From: Christensenella sp. UBA4379
Lineage (GTDB): Bacteria > Bacillota > Clostridia > Christensenellales > Aristaeellaceae
DNA: 31,858 nucleotides
Direction of reading: 5' to 3'
Assembly (NCBI GenBank): GCA_002391225.1
Contig: DGRV01000081.1
Span: 546-32,403 of the forward strand
Shown here: positions 14,409-21,823 of the stretch, in pieces
How the letters are laid out: the number at the start of each line of letters is the position of its first letter
How positions within the stretch are numbered: position 1 is the first letter of the stretch
Position numbers and translations under genes: made by a program
The notes under the pieces: model-generated
Databases searched by the model: none
Told to the model about the DNA's origin: nothing
What the model saw: only the letters and a program-made list of their open reading frames with translations

Positions 14409-15592
14409 GGCTGTTTCACCAGCCGGCACAGATAGAGCTTCATATCGTGGCCGGGCACCGTGGGATTAAAAAAGTCGGTCTTTGCGCCGAGCGTTTCGCC
14501 CGTGTACACGTCGCGCAGTTCCAGCGCGTAGCCGCTGGTGACGGGCAGGCCTAAGTCCACCAGCTCGCAGTGGATCTGCGCCTCGGCGTCGGAGAAGTTC
14601 ACATAGGCCAGGGCGAATTCCCCGCCCGACAGGTGGCGGAAAAAGGTGAAGGCGCTGTCCGGGATCTGCCGCCAGGGGAATTCTCCCTCCTTGGGCTCGG
14701 GGTTGGAGGCGGTGACCGCGCCGCGGCGGATCAGGTATGGGGGACGGCATTCCTCGTCCTGGTCGATGCGCAAAAGGTCATTATTCTGCATCAGAGAAAC
14801 GTATTCCGGGGAAAGGGAGCGCAGGTCGGCCCCCATCATCAGGGGAGCGCCGGCCAGGCACCACAGGGAAAACTGCATCCGGTATTCCTCGTAGGTACAA
14901 ACCTTTCCCAGCCCTACGTTGCCCTTGCCGCCCATGCCCACGGTGAGCATGTCCATGTCGTTGAAGCAGCCGGACCCGCTCATGCAGAAGTTGTCCAGCT
15001 GGGATTTGAAGATGCCGGTGAAGGACACGTAATTGTCCATGATGTCGCCGGTGGAGCGGTACATCTGGGCGCCGACGGAGGCCATCCACCGCCAGGGCTC
15101 CTGCCGGCCCCAGTTGCAGGCGGAAAACAGGATGTCCCGGCCGGTGGCCTTGAGGGCCATGCTCATGGTCTGGTAGCGGACGCGGCAGTTGCCCGTCTCC
15201 GGGAAGTTGCAGAAATCGTACTTGAGGAAATCCACGCCCCAGGAGGCGAAGGTGGCGGCGTCGGTGTATTCATGGTCGTAGCTGGAGGGGTAGCCCGCGC
15301 AGGTCATGACCCCGGCGCAGGAGTACATCCCGAACTTGAGCCCTTTGCTGTGGATGTAATCGGCCACGGCCTTCATCCCGTGGGGGAATTTCTTCGGGTC
15401 CGGCACCAGGAGGCCGTTTTCGTCCCTCTCCCGCAGGGACCAGCAGTCGTCGATCACCAGGTATTCGTAACCGGCGTCCCGGTAGCCCTCGCTGACCATA
15501 TAGTCGGCTATTTCCCGGATCAGGGCGTCGCTGATCCTGTCGCCGAAGGTGTTCCAGGAGTTCCATCCAAGGGGCGGGCGTTTTGCAAGCAT
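14405..15592 (-). CDS. Alpha-galactosidase, glycoside hydrolase family 27
   Basis: 395 residues. N-terminal PPLGWNSWNTFGDRI and VIDDCW are GH27 signatures. The nucleophile is D126 in FLKYDFCNF and the acid/base D183 in YRSTGDIMDNY (the R-x3-D pattern); CFNDMDMLTVG matches the usual NDPDML with Met for Pro. The end is a beta-sandwich domain. It cleaves terminal alpha-galactosides such as melibiose and raffinose sugars. No signal peptide, so cytoplasmic. AGGAG (complement of 15602-15606) lies 9 nt before the ATG at 15592; longer in-frame readings have no such site. The MglBAC importer at the other end of the window could take up the released galactose, an inference. Confidence 0.95.
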   Translation of the reverse strand: MLAKRPPLGWNSWNTFGDRISDALIREIADYMVSEGYRDAGYEYLVIDDCWSLRERDENGLLVPDPKKFPHGMKAVADYIHSKGLKFGMYSCAGVMTCAGYPSSYDHEYTDAATFASWGVDFLKYDFCNFPETGNCRVRYQTMSMALKATGRDILFSACNWGRQEPWRWMASVGAQMYRSTGDIMDNYVSFTGIFKSQLDNFCMSGSGCFNDMDMLTVGMGGKGNVGLGKVCTYEEYRMQFSLWCLAGAPLMMGADLRSLSPEYVSLMQNNDLLRIDQDEECRPPYLIRRGAVTASNPEPKEGEFPWRQIPDSAFTFFRHLSGGEFALAYVNFSDAEAQIHCELVDLGLPVTSGYALELRDVYTGETLGAKTDFFNPTVPGHDMKLYLCRLVKQP

Positions 15593-15855
15593 GTTTTGTT
15601 TCTCCTTTCCATTTTTTAGGAAATGCGGAATTGCCGGTAGTATTCGGGAAGCAGCCTGCGAATTCCTGCCGGCGGCGGAAATTCCCCGGACTTTAGGCAA
15701 AGGCCGCCGCAAAAAAATTTGTAAAAATTTTTTTTAAAAACCGTGAAGATACAGCAGGAATTTTGACTGGGGCGGAGAAATGTATATGAAGGTGTGCGGA
15801 TTCCGGGTTTTTCGGCCCGTTTGCCGCGCGCTTCAAGCGGAAAGGGCGGTCCTTC
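15593..15855. other. Divergent intergenic region between the GH27 gene and ispH-rpsA
   Basis: 263 bp without a supported gene. It holds an A/T-rich block (about 15713-15745, alternating A and T runs) that could act as an upstream promoter element in either direction. I found no convincing -35/-10 pair. A weak candidate on the plus strand is TTGACT near 15766 with TATATG near 15785, but the spacing is short. AAAGGGCGG precedes the ispH-rpsA ATG. Confidence 0.4.
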
Positions 15856-17976
15856 ATGCCATTTGAATTTGCCCGTCATGCCGGGTATTGCGCCGGGGTG
15901 CGGCGGGCGGTGGAACTGGCCCGCCAGGCCGCCAGGCAGGCATTGGAAAACGGAACGGCCTGCGTGATGCTCGGGGAGCTGATTCACAACGACCAGTCGC
16001 TGGAGGAATTCCGGCGTCTGGGGGTCCGGGTGATCGACCGGCTGGAGGATGCCCCGGCGGACGCCGCCGTCATTCTCCGCAGCCACGGAGAGCCGCCTCA
16101 GACCTATGAAAAGGCCGAAGCCCTGGGCCTGCGCGTGGTGGATACGACCTGCGTGTTCGTGGCTTCCCTGCACGAAACGGTGCGAAAGAGCGCCGAGAGC
16201 GGAAGGCCGGTCCTTCTGCTGGGCGATCCCGCCCACCCGGAGATCATCGGCACCGCCGGCTTCGGGAAAGGGATGGTGTACGTCCTAAGGGACGCGGACG
16301 CCCCCCTGCCGGAGCTCACCGCCCCGGTCCTGGTGGCCCAGACCACCTATCCCCCCGCGAAATGGGAGGAAGCGGTCGAAAAGCTTTCCGCCCGCTATCC
16401 GGGGCTGACCCCCATCCGGACGATCTGCACCGCCACGCAGCAGCGGCAGCAGGCCGCGGCCGAGCTGGCCGCCCGCGCGGACGCCATGGTGGTGGTCGGC
16501 GGCCGGAAGAGCGCCAACACACGGAAACTGTACGATACCTGCCGGGCCCTGTGTCCGCGAACCTGTCTGGTGGAGAGCGCCGGGGAAATCCCCGAGGGCT
16601 TCTGCGACATCCGGACAGAATTACTTGGAATAGCCGCCGGTGCGTCCACACCGGATTGGTCATATAAGGAGGTTGTCACTGTTATGAACGAAACGGAACA
16701 AAACAACATGGAACAAGCGGTTCCCGCTGAAGAAGCCCGGGAAGAACTCCAGGAAACTGTACAGCAGACCGCGGCGGTTCAGGAAGATGCGGCATTGACC
16801 GAAGAGGAAATGAACAAGCGCAGCTTCATGGATGACATTGAGGCGACCTTGGTCAGAATCCGCCCCGGCCAGACCGTGACCGGTTCGGTCGTACAGGTCA
16901 CCGACGATGAGGTTTGTGTCAACATCGGCTACAAGTCCGACGGCCTGATCAAGCGCGAAGACCTGTCCGACAAGGACGTCAAGGTCGGCGATCAGATCGA
17001 GGTGGAAGTTGTCAAAGTCAACGACGGTGAAGGCAACGTGATCCTCTCCCAGCGCAACATCGTGAACCGCAAGGTCTGGGAAGAACTCATGGCCAAGAAC
17101 GACAACGGCGAGTACATCGACGCCGTGGGCAAGGAAGCCGTCAAGGGCGGCCTGATCGCGGACGCCGGCGGCGTGCGCGCCTTCGTGCCCGCTTCTCATC
17201 TGGCCCAGCGCTTCGTCGAGAAGATCGACCAGTTCGTCGGCCAGCCCCTGAAGCTGAAGATCATCGACGTCAACAAGGAAAAGAAGCGTATCGTCGCCAG
17301 CCGCAAGGAAGTGCTGCGCGAGGAAGCCGCCAAGAAGAAGGAAGAAGTCTGGTCCAAGCTGGAAGTCGGCGCTGTCGTCAAGGGCATCGTCCGCCGCTTC
17401 GCGGACTTCGGCGCCTTTGTCGACCTGGGCGGCGTGGACGGCCTGATCCACATCACCGACATGGCGTGGTACCGCATCGGTCATCCCAGCGAAGTGCTGA
17501 AGATCGGCGATGAGATCGACGTGAAGATCCTCTCCCTGGATCCCGAAAAGGAACGCATCCAGCTGGGCTACAAGCAGCTGCAGCCCAAGCCCTGGGACAA
17601 CATCGTGGACAAGTACCCGGTCGGCGCCATCCTGGAGCGCAAAGTGGTCCGTGTCCGTCCCTTCGGCGCCTTCGTCGAGCTGGAACCCGGCGTGGACGGC
17701 CTGGTGCACATCTCCCAGTGCGCGCTGACCCGCGTGGCCAAGGTCGAGGATGCCCTGCAGCCTGGCCAGATGGTCCGCGTCAAGGTGCTCGGCGTGGATC
17801 CGGAAGCCAAGCGCATCAGCCTGAGCGTGCGTGAAGCCCTGGCCGAAGAAGCCATGGAAAATATCACGGACGAAGAGATCCCCGGCGAAGAGCTGGAAGC
17901 TCCCGCAGAGGAAGCCCCGGCTGCTGAAGCCGAAGCTCCCGCTGCCGAAGAGGAAGCTCCGAAGACGGAAGAATAA
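15856..17976 (+). CDS. ispH-rpsA: Fused IspH (HMBPP reductase) and ribosomal protein S1
   Basis: 706 residues. Residues 1-275 are IspH, the [4Fe-4S] enzyme making IPP and DMAPP in the last MEP-pathway step. The cluster Cys are C12 (GYCAGV), C99 (DTTCVF) and C191 (TICTATQQRQ); LIHNDQ, RSHGEPP, AHPEI, QTTYP, GGRKSANTRKL and GASTPDW are the other active-site motifs. Residues about 277-706 are S1 with four S1 domains (about 333-400, 418-485, 503-570, 588-657), the third and fourth clearest (FGAFVDLGGVDGLIHI, FGAFVELEPGVDGLVHI), and an acidic EAPAEEAPAAE tail. This fusion is known in Clostridia. An internal TAAGGAGG (16665-16672) lies 11 nt before the in-frame ATG at 16684 (M277), so free S1 could also be made. 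Confidence 0.96.
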   Translation: MPFEFARHAGYCAGVRRAVELARQAARQALENGTACVMLGELIHNDQSLEEFRRLGVRVIDRLEDAPADAAVILRSHGEPPQTYEKAEALGLRVVDTTCVFVASLHETVRKSAESGRPVLLLGDPAHPEIIGTAGFGKGMVYVLRDADAPLPELTAPVLVAQTTYPPAKWEEAVEKLSARYPGLTPIRTICTATQQRQQAAAELAARADAMVVVGGRKSANTRKLYDTCRALCPRTCLVESAGEIPEGFCDIRTELLGIAAGASTPDWSYKEVVTVMNETEQNNMEQAVPAEEAREELQETVQQTAAVQEDAALTEEEMNKRSFMDDIEATLVRIRPGQTVTGSVVQVTDDEVCVNIGYKSDGLIKREDLSDKDVKVGDQIEVEVVKVNDGEGNVILSQRNIVNRKVWEELMAKNDNGEYIDAVGKEAVKGGLIADAGGVRAFVPASHLAQRFVEKIDQFVGQPLKLKIIDVNKEKKRIVASRKEVLREEAAKKKEEVWSKLEVGAVVKGIVRRFADFGAFVDLGGVDGLIHITDMAWYRIGHPSEVLKIGDEIDVKILSLDPEKERIQLGYKQLQPKPWDNIVDKYPVGAILERKVVRVRPFGAFVELEPGVDGLVHISQCALTRVAKVEDALQPGQMVRVKVLGVDPEAKRISLSVREALAEEAMENITDEEIPGEELEAPAEEAPAAEAEAPAAEEEAPKTEE

Positions 17977-18009
17977 TCAAATATCAATGAACTCTGAGGG
18001 TTAAATGCT

Positions 18010-18049
18010 GCGGCGGCACGATGATCAAAGCATCGTACCGCCGCGTTTT
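18010..18049 (+). terminator. Intrinsic terminator after ispH-rpsA
   Basis: GCGGCGGCACGATG (18010-18023) pairs with CATCGTACCGCCGC (18031-18044) with one mismatch, around the loop ATCAAAG, and GTTTTG follows. The T run is short but the 14-bp stem is strong. It lies only 30 bp before the next start codon. Confidence 0.8.
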
Positions 18050-18078
18050 GCTACTAATTGTTTACGGAGGCCTGAGGA

Positions 18079-19518
18079 ATGAAAAAGACGTTCTATTCCC
18101 TGACTATCCTTCTTTTCATGTGCTTCTTTTTTCAGCTGCCGCCTTTGTCTGCCAGTGCAGAAGAGCTGGAGCGGATGTATCCGGATGGAGATTATTTGAT
18201 CATTAACCAACAGGGTTCAGAAGAAAACCTGTATTATTTGGGGTTTTCAGGTAGCACACCTAAGGCAGGCACCGAGCTTAAGGCTTTTGGCCCCGTAAGC
18301 AAGCTGCCGGGTCACCTTTCTATCTGGCATCTCACATGGCGGAGCGGCTTTTCTTATATCCAACCAAGAGTGGATCTTTCTCTTTATCTGGAACAAAGTC
18401 AAAAAACGTCCGATGGATGGAAGCTTCAGTTGAGCAAAAAACGCAATACCAAAACCCAGCAATGGGCATTGATATCATTTTTCGACCGACTGGTTATCGC
18501 GGCCATCAACGACGGACAGGGGTATTTACTTGCTTACCGAAATGCTTCAACCGGTATGAGTGCCCCCGCGTTTTTAGCGGACTTATCAACAGAAAACGTC
18601 AATGCTGTTTGGCAGCTAATCCCTTATGAGCCAGCTCAGCCCATTCGCAAGGGTCAATATGTCCTGACCTCCGAATTGGATGACAGCTTGGTACTCTCTG
18701 CAAAAGATACTTCCAATTTTGCACAGGACTTTACTAATGTGCAGACCGCTACCCGCCAAAATAACGACGTGGGATATGTCTTTGACGTGATTCCTTTGGA
18801 CAACGGGTACTACAAACTGGTCCACCACCTGTCCGGGAAATGTCTGGATGTCAGCGCTGCTTCCCGTCAATCCGGGGCCAACGTACAATTGTATGCGGAC
18901 AATGGGACGGACGCCCAGCAATGGGCTATCTTGCCGCATCCGCAAAAAGACGGCTATATCCTGGTGGCTCGCTGTAGCGGTTGCGCACTGGACATTCAAA
19001 ACGCCGACAGACAGCCAGGGAACAATGTTCAGCAATATTATTATAATCTAACGAACGCTCAGATCTGGTCTTTTCAGAAAGCCAGTGATCGAACGGCTAA
19101 GTCGTATGAAGCACAAACATCCAAGCGTACATCATCCAGCAGCACACCAACTCCACGGCCAAATTCTTCCTATTCCTTCACAACTCCACTAGTTTATCCC
19201 GTTCAAAAGAATAGCATATCTTACCACGAAAACTTTTATCATGATCCTTATTATGTAAAAGGTATGCCTCAGCCGAGTACAGTGCAGTACGGCGGTTCTT
19301 CGATTCGTCTGTCTGACGCCAGTCCTGAAGCCACAAATGGCATCGCTGGAGTAATGGGTATCGCTCCTTATGAATTTATAGGCTGGTCTACTAACCCTAG
19401 AGCTACTTATGCCGAATACCAACCCGGAGAATGGTACTACGGAGAGGGACATGTGAATCTCTATGCAGTCTGGCGGTATGATGAGAGCCGTAAGCCTGGA
19501 CAGGGTTTATACTGGTAA
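18079..19518 (+). CDS. Secreted ricin-type lectin and InlB-repeat protein
   Basis: 479 residues. Residues 1-27 are a signal peptide with cleavage after SASA. Two ricin-like regions are suggested: a weak one (about 30-210, with WHLTWRSG and QQWALI) and a clear one (about 236-340) with SGKCLDVSAASRQSGANVQLY, DAQQWAI, CALDIQNADRQPGNNVQQY and QIWSF, the QxW repeats. A Ser/Thr/Pro linker follows, then a beta-grasp repeat like InlB B-repeats (about 375-470: EFIGWSTNPRATYAEYQPG ... VNLYAVW). Likely exported and carbohydrate-binding; no catalytic domain or cell-wall anchor seen. GGAGG precedes the ATG by 8 nt. The gene is visibly AT-richer than its neighbours and uses codons they avoid, suggesting transfer. 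Confidence 0.85.
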   Translation: MKKTFYSLTILLFMCFFFQLPPLSASAEELERMYPDGDYLIINQQGSEENLYYLGFSGSTPKAGTELKAFGPVSKLPGHLSIWHLTWRSGFSYIQPRVDLSLYLEQSQKTSDGWKLQLSKKRNTKTQQWALISFFDRLVIAAINDGQGYLLAYRNASTGMSAPAFLADLSTENVNAVWQLIPYEPAQPIRKGQYVLTSELDDSLVLSAKDTSNFAQDFTNVQTATRQNNDVGYVFDVIPLDNGYYKLVHHLSGKCLDVSAASRQSGANVQLYADNGTDAQQWAILPHPQKDGYILVARCSGCALDIQNADRQPGNNVQQYYYNLTNAQIWSFQKASDRTAKSYEAQTSKRTSSSSTPTPRPNSSYSFTTPLVYPVQKNSISYHENFYHDPYYVKGMPQPSTVQYGGSSIRLSDASPEATNGIAGVMGIAPYEFIGWSTNPRATYAEYQPGEWYYGEGHVNLYAVWRYDESRKPGQGLYW

Positions 19519-19662
19519 ATTTTTACTATAAAGATTATGTTGCTATTGCTATATCCGACGCTCTTCCTCTTTTCTCTCTTACATCCGACCGTAGGGAAAA
19601 ACGGACACACTTAAAATGCTGTCTAAAGAAATTGTCCCCGGTGAAGTCAATTTCTGAAAAAT

Positions 19663-19712
19663 AAAAAACAGGGCATCTCGGCTTAGTAGCCGGGTTCTTT
19701 GCCCTGTTTTTT
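19663..19712. terminator. Bidirectional intrinsic terminator between convergent genes
   Basis: AAAAAACAGGGC (19663-19674) pairs exactly with GCCCTGTTTTTT (19701-19712); an inner stem CGGCT/AGCCG (19679-19683/19688-19692) caps it. T runs are present on both strands, so it can serve the lectin gene and the convergent dipeptidase, whose stop codon starts in the T run. The 144 bp between the lectin stop and this hairpin hold no recognisable gene. Confidence 0.9.
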
Positions 19713-20620
19713 CATTTAATCATCGGATCAAACCGGTCATAATAGCTCAGCAGGTTCTTCCCAGCGATTCCTTCCAGGATGTCTCCGGTGACGCCGCGGC
19801 GTTCCAGGGCGGCGATCAGGGCGGGGACGTCCAGGGGGCTTTCCAGGCCGGGGACCTTTTCCTCGATCCCGTCAAAGTCGGAGCCGAAGCCGATGCGCCC
19901 TTCGCCGCCCAGTTCGAGCATGTGGATCACGTGGTCGCACAGGGTGTCCAGGGTGCACTTCCCGTCGTCGGACAGGAACCAGGGGTAGAAGTTGAGCCCC
20001 ACGTAGCCGCCGGCGGCGAAGAGGGCCTTGAGCTGCTCGTCGGAAAGGTTGCGGCAGTGGCCGCACAGGGCCTTGCAGCAGGAATGGGAGGCCAGGGGAA
20101 CGATGCCCATTTCCAAAATGTCCCAGAAGCCCTGCTCGTTTAAGTGGGAGGTATCCGGGGCCATGCCGACGCGGGCCATTTCCCGGACGGCCTGGCGGCC
20201 GTAGGGCTTGAGACCCTCGGTGGCGTTCAGCTTGGCGGGGGTGCCCAGGCCGTTTTCATAGTTCCAGGTGATCGCGGCCATGCGGACGCCTCTGCCCCGC
20301 CAGAGGCCGATGCTTTCCAGGCCGTCTTCCAGGAGCTCACAGCCCTCGATGGAGAGCATCACCTTGACCTTGCCGTCTTCCGCCTCCCGAGGGTCCATCG
20401 CCTGCTGCCAGCCCTGATCCTTCAGCCGGTCAAAGACGCGCAGCATATTGTCAAACAGGACTTGAACGTCCTCCTTTTTCGGGCTGCCGCCGACATAGAG
20501 GGCCAGGGTCTGCAGACTGATGCCGGCCTTTTGCAGGCGCTCCATGGTAACGTCGGTCGCCTGCCCAGGCCGGGTGGCCAGGGCATACAGAGTATCGCAG
20601 TGGGTATCGCATAGGATCAT
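19712..20620 (-). CDS. Membrane-dipeptidase family (M19) metallopeptidase
   Basis: 302 residues. Zinc ligands of family M19 are visible: HxD in CDTHCDT (H7, D9), E in SIEGCE, H in DTSHLNEQGF and in LASHSCC; the end of the barrel has FGSDFDGIEE. These enzymes cleave dipeptides, some with D-residues. No signal peptide, so cytoplasmic here, and short relative to some homologues. Two ATGs are possible: the one at 20620 has AGGAGG (complement of 20628-20633) 7 nt upstream, while the ATG at 20626 is only 1 nt from it, so 20620 is chosen. Upstream lies a heptad repeat array, and any promoter must lie in or beyond it. Confidence 0.93.
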   Translation of the reverse strand: MILCDTHCDTLYALATRPGQATDVTMERLQKAGISLQTLALYVGGSPKKEDVQVLFDNMLRVFDRLKDQGWQQAMDPREAEDGKVKVMLSIEGCELLEDGLESIGLWRGRGVRMAAITWNYENGLGTPAKLNATEGLKPYGRQAVREMARVGMAPDTSHLNEQGFWDILEMGIVPLASHSCCKALCGHCRNLSDEQLKALFAAGGYVGLNFYPWFLSDDGKCTLDTLCDHVIHMLELGGEGRIGFGSDFDGIEEKVPGLESPLDVPALIAALERRGVTGDILEGIAGKNLLSYYDRFDPMIK

Positions 20621-20648
20621 GGTCATTCCTCCTGGAGAGTGGTGAAAA

Positions 20649-20739
20649 GGGAATAGGGAATAGGGAATAGGGATTAGGGATTAGGGATTAGGCAATAGGC
20701 ATTAGGCGGAGTGAGGAGTTAGGAATGAGGAGTGAGGAG
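20649..20739 (+). repeat. Heptad repeat array, 13 units, G-rich
   Basis: Thirteen uninterrupted 7-bp units: GGGAATA x3, GGGATTA x3, GGCAATA, GGCATTA, GGCGGAG, TGAGGAG, TTAGGAA, TGAGGAG x2. The first six units give six GGG runs with 4-nt spacing, a G-quadruplex pattern on the plus strand. It lies 29 bp upstream of the dipeptidase start. Confidence 0.93.
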
Positions 20740-20779
20740 TTGAAATTGGTCTGATGAAAAGACGCGGGAGGAAGCGGAA

Positions 20780-20868
20780 ATTACGCATTACGCATTAGGA
20801 ATTACGCATTCGGTATTAAACTCCTCACTGAGCGACCGAAGGGAGCGGTCACTCTTCACTCCTCCCTC
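20780..20868 (+). repeat. Heptad array (ATTACGC type) with inverted arm and mini-hairpin
   Basis: Six heptads from 20780 (ATTACGC x2, ATTAGGA, ATTACGC, ATTCGGT, ATTAAAC) are followed by CTCCTCA (the inverse of TGAGGAG in the preceding array) and the 15-nt motif GCGACCGAAGGGAGC (20832-20846). CACTCTTCACTCCTCC then runs into the FRG gene, whose stop codon (20856-20858) lies in the repeat. Together with 20649-20739 this forms a large imperfect inverted element. Confidence 0.88.
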
Positions 20869-21671
20869 TGATCGTGTTTGTTGTACGTTGGGCCCAGGTC
20901 GGCGTATCTTCGGGTGATCCATTTGCAGATCCCGTCCAGGCCGGGGTAGATCATCCGCTCGGAGATGTTGATGTAGTCCAGCTTGTCCCGGATTTCCAGC
21001 TTGGTTTCCTTCGGAATGATGATGCGGCTGAAGCAGTCCTGCAGGCCGGGCAGCTCGTGGATGAGCACGGCCGGGTCGGTCGTCAGGGAGAACAGGGCAT
21101 ACTGGTTGGCGATGCGGTTGACCGTGCTGGCGGGCTCAAAGAAAAAGGCGTAGGGCTCCCGGGAGAAGGTGTTCAGGGCGTCGTAGCTGTCCCCGATCCG
21201 GTCCAGCATCTCCATGGTGAAAATGCTGGTGCTCCGTCTGTCCAGCATCTCCCGCAGGGCCGCGGGGAGGTGCTGGTTGACCTTGTCCACGTCCACGCAC
21301 CAGATGACGCCGTCCCGGTTGTACATGGAGACGTCCTCCGTTGCGAAGTGGGCCGCCACCAGGGGAGAATAGGTCCAGTCCAGCAGGCGGGTCGGCAGGC
21401 CGTATTGCTGGGCCATGGCGGCCGTTTGCCAGAAGGAAGTGGTCTGCTGCAGATCCGCAAAGCCGTACTTGCGGAAGGAGCGGAGCATGTGCCGCTCCAG
21501 CCCCAGGTCGTGGCGGCAGGCCCGGTTCAGCGCCGGCTCCAGCGTCCATTTGCTGTTTCCCATGCCGCGGTAGACCCGGTTGTCCCGGTAGCGGTGGAGC
21601 TTTTCGTTCCAGACGTCCTCAAAGACGGCCGTCTGCAGGTCAACAAAGTCCCGGATGGTGATTTCCCACAT
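20856..21671 (-). CDS. FRG-domain protein, function unknown
   Basis: 271 residues. The FRG domain is shown by VYRGMGNSKWTLEPALNR (YRG at 34-36) and AQQYGLPTRLLDWTYSPLVAAHFA (88-110), a very typical pair of motifs. FRG proteins occur widely in bacteria and often in accessory or defence-like contexts, but I know of no settled biochemical role to assign. No signal peptide or membrane helix. AAGGA lies 8 nt before the ATG at 21671. The last codons (REE-stop) are made of repeat sequence GAGGGAGGAGTGA, so the element has supplied or replaced the native 3' end. Confidence 0.85.
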   Translation of the reverse strand: MWEITIRDFVDLQTAVFEDVWNEKLHRYRDNRVYRGMGNSKWTLEPALNRACRHDLGLERHMLRSFRKYGFADLQQTTSFWQTAAMAQQYGLPTRLLDWTYSPLVAAHFATEDVSMYNRDGVIWCVDVDKVNQHLPAALREMLDRRSTSIFTMEMLDRIGDSYDALNTFSREPYAFFFEPASTVNRIANQYALFSLTTDPAVLIHELPGLQDCFSRIIIPKETKLEIRDKLDYINISERMIYPGLDGICKWITRRYADLGPTYNKHDQREE

Positions 21672-21769
21672 GGCTTTTTCCTTTTTTGGATTACTTAAAA
21701 GACTGCCCGGACAGGGCCCTTTTCAACAGGATTATAACACACCCGAGCGGTAAAAGGCAAATAAAGGAA

Positions 21770-21810
21770 CCGGCGCGCAGCTCCGCTTTTTATGCGGGAC
21801 CGCGCGCCGG
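21770..21810 (-). terminator. Intrinsic terminator after the HlyD-like gene
   Basis: CCGGCGCGC (21770-21778) pairs with GCGCGCCGG (21802-21810), with an inner CCGC/GCGG stem. On the minus strand the stem is followed by TTCCTTTATTTG, a modest T-rich tract. It lies 13 bp past the HlyD-like stop. Confidence 0.72.
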
Positions 21811-21823
21811 CTGTTTGATAAGA

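Noticed and set aside
15616..16236. Open frame opposite the start of ispH-rpsA
   Set aside because: It overlaps the strongly supported IspH domain on the other strand, has no recognisable domain and no ribosome binding site.
15856..17976. Fusion of ispH and rpsA as an assembly or frame error
   Set aside because: The frame is continuous, both halves are complete, and the same fusion is known in other Clostridia.
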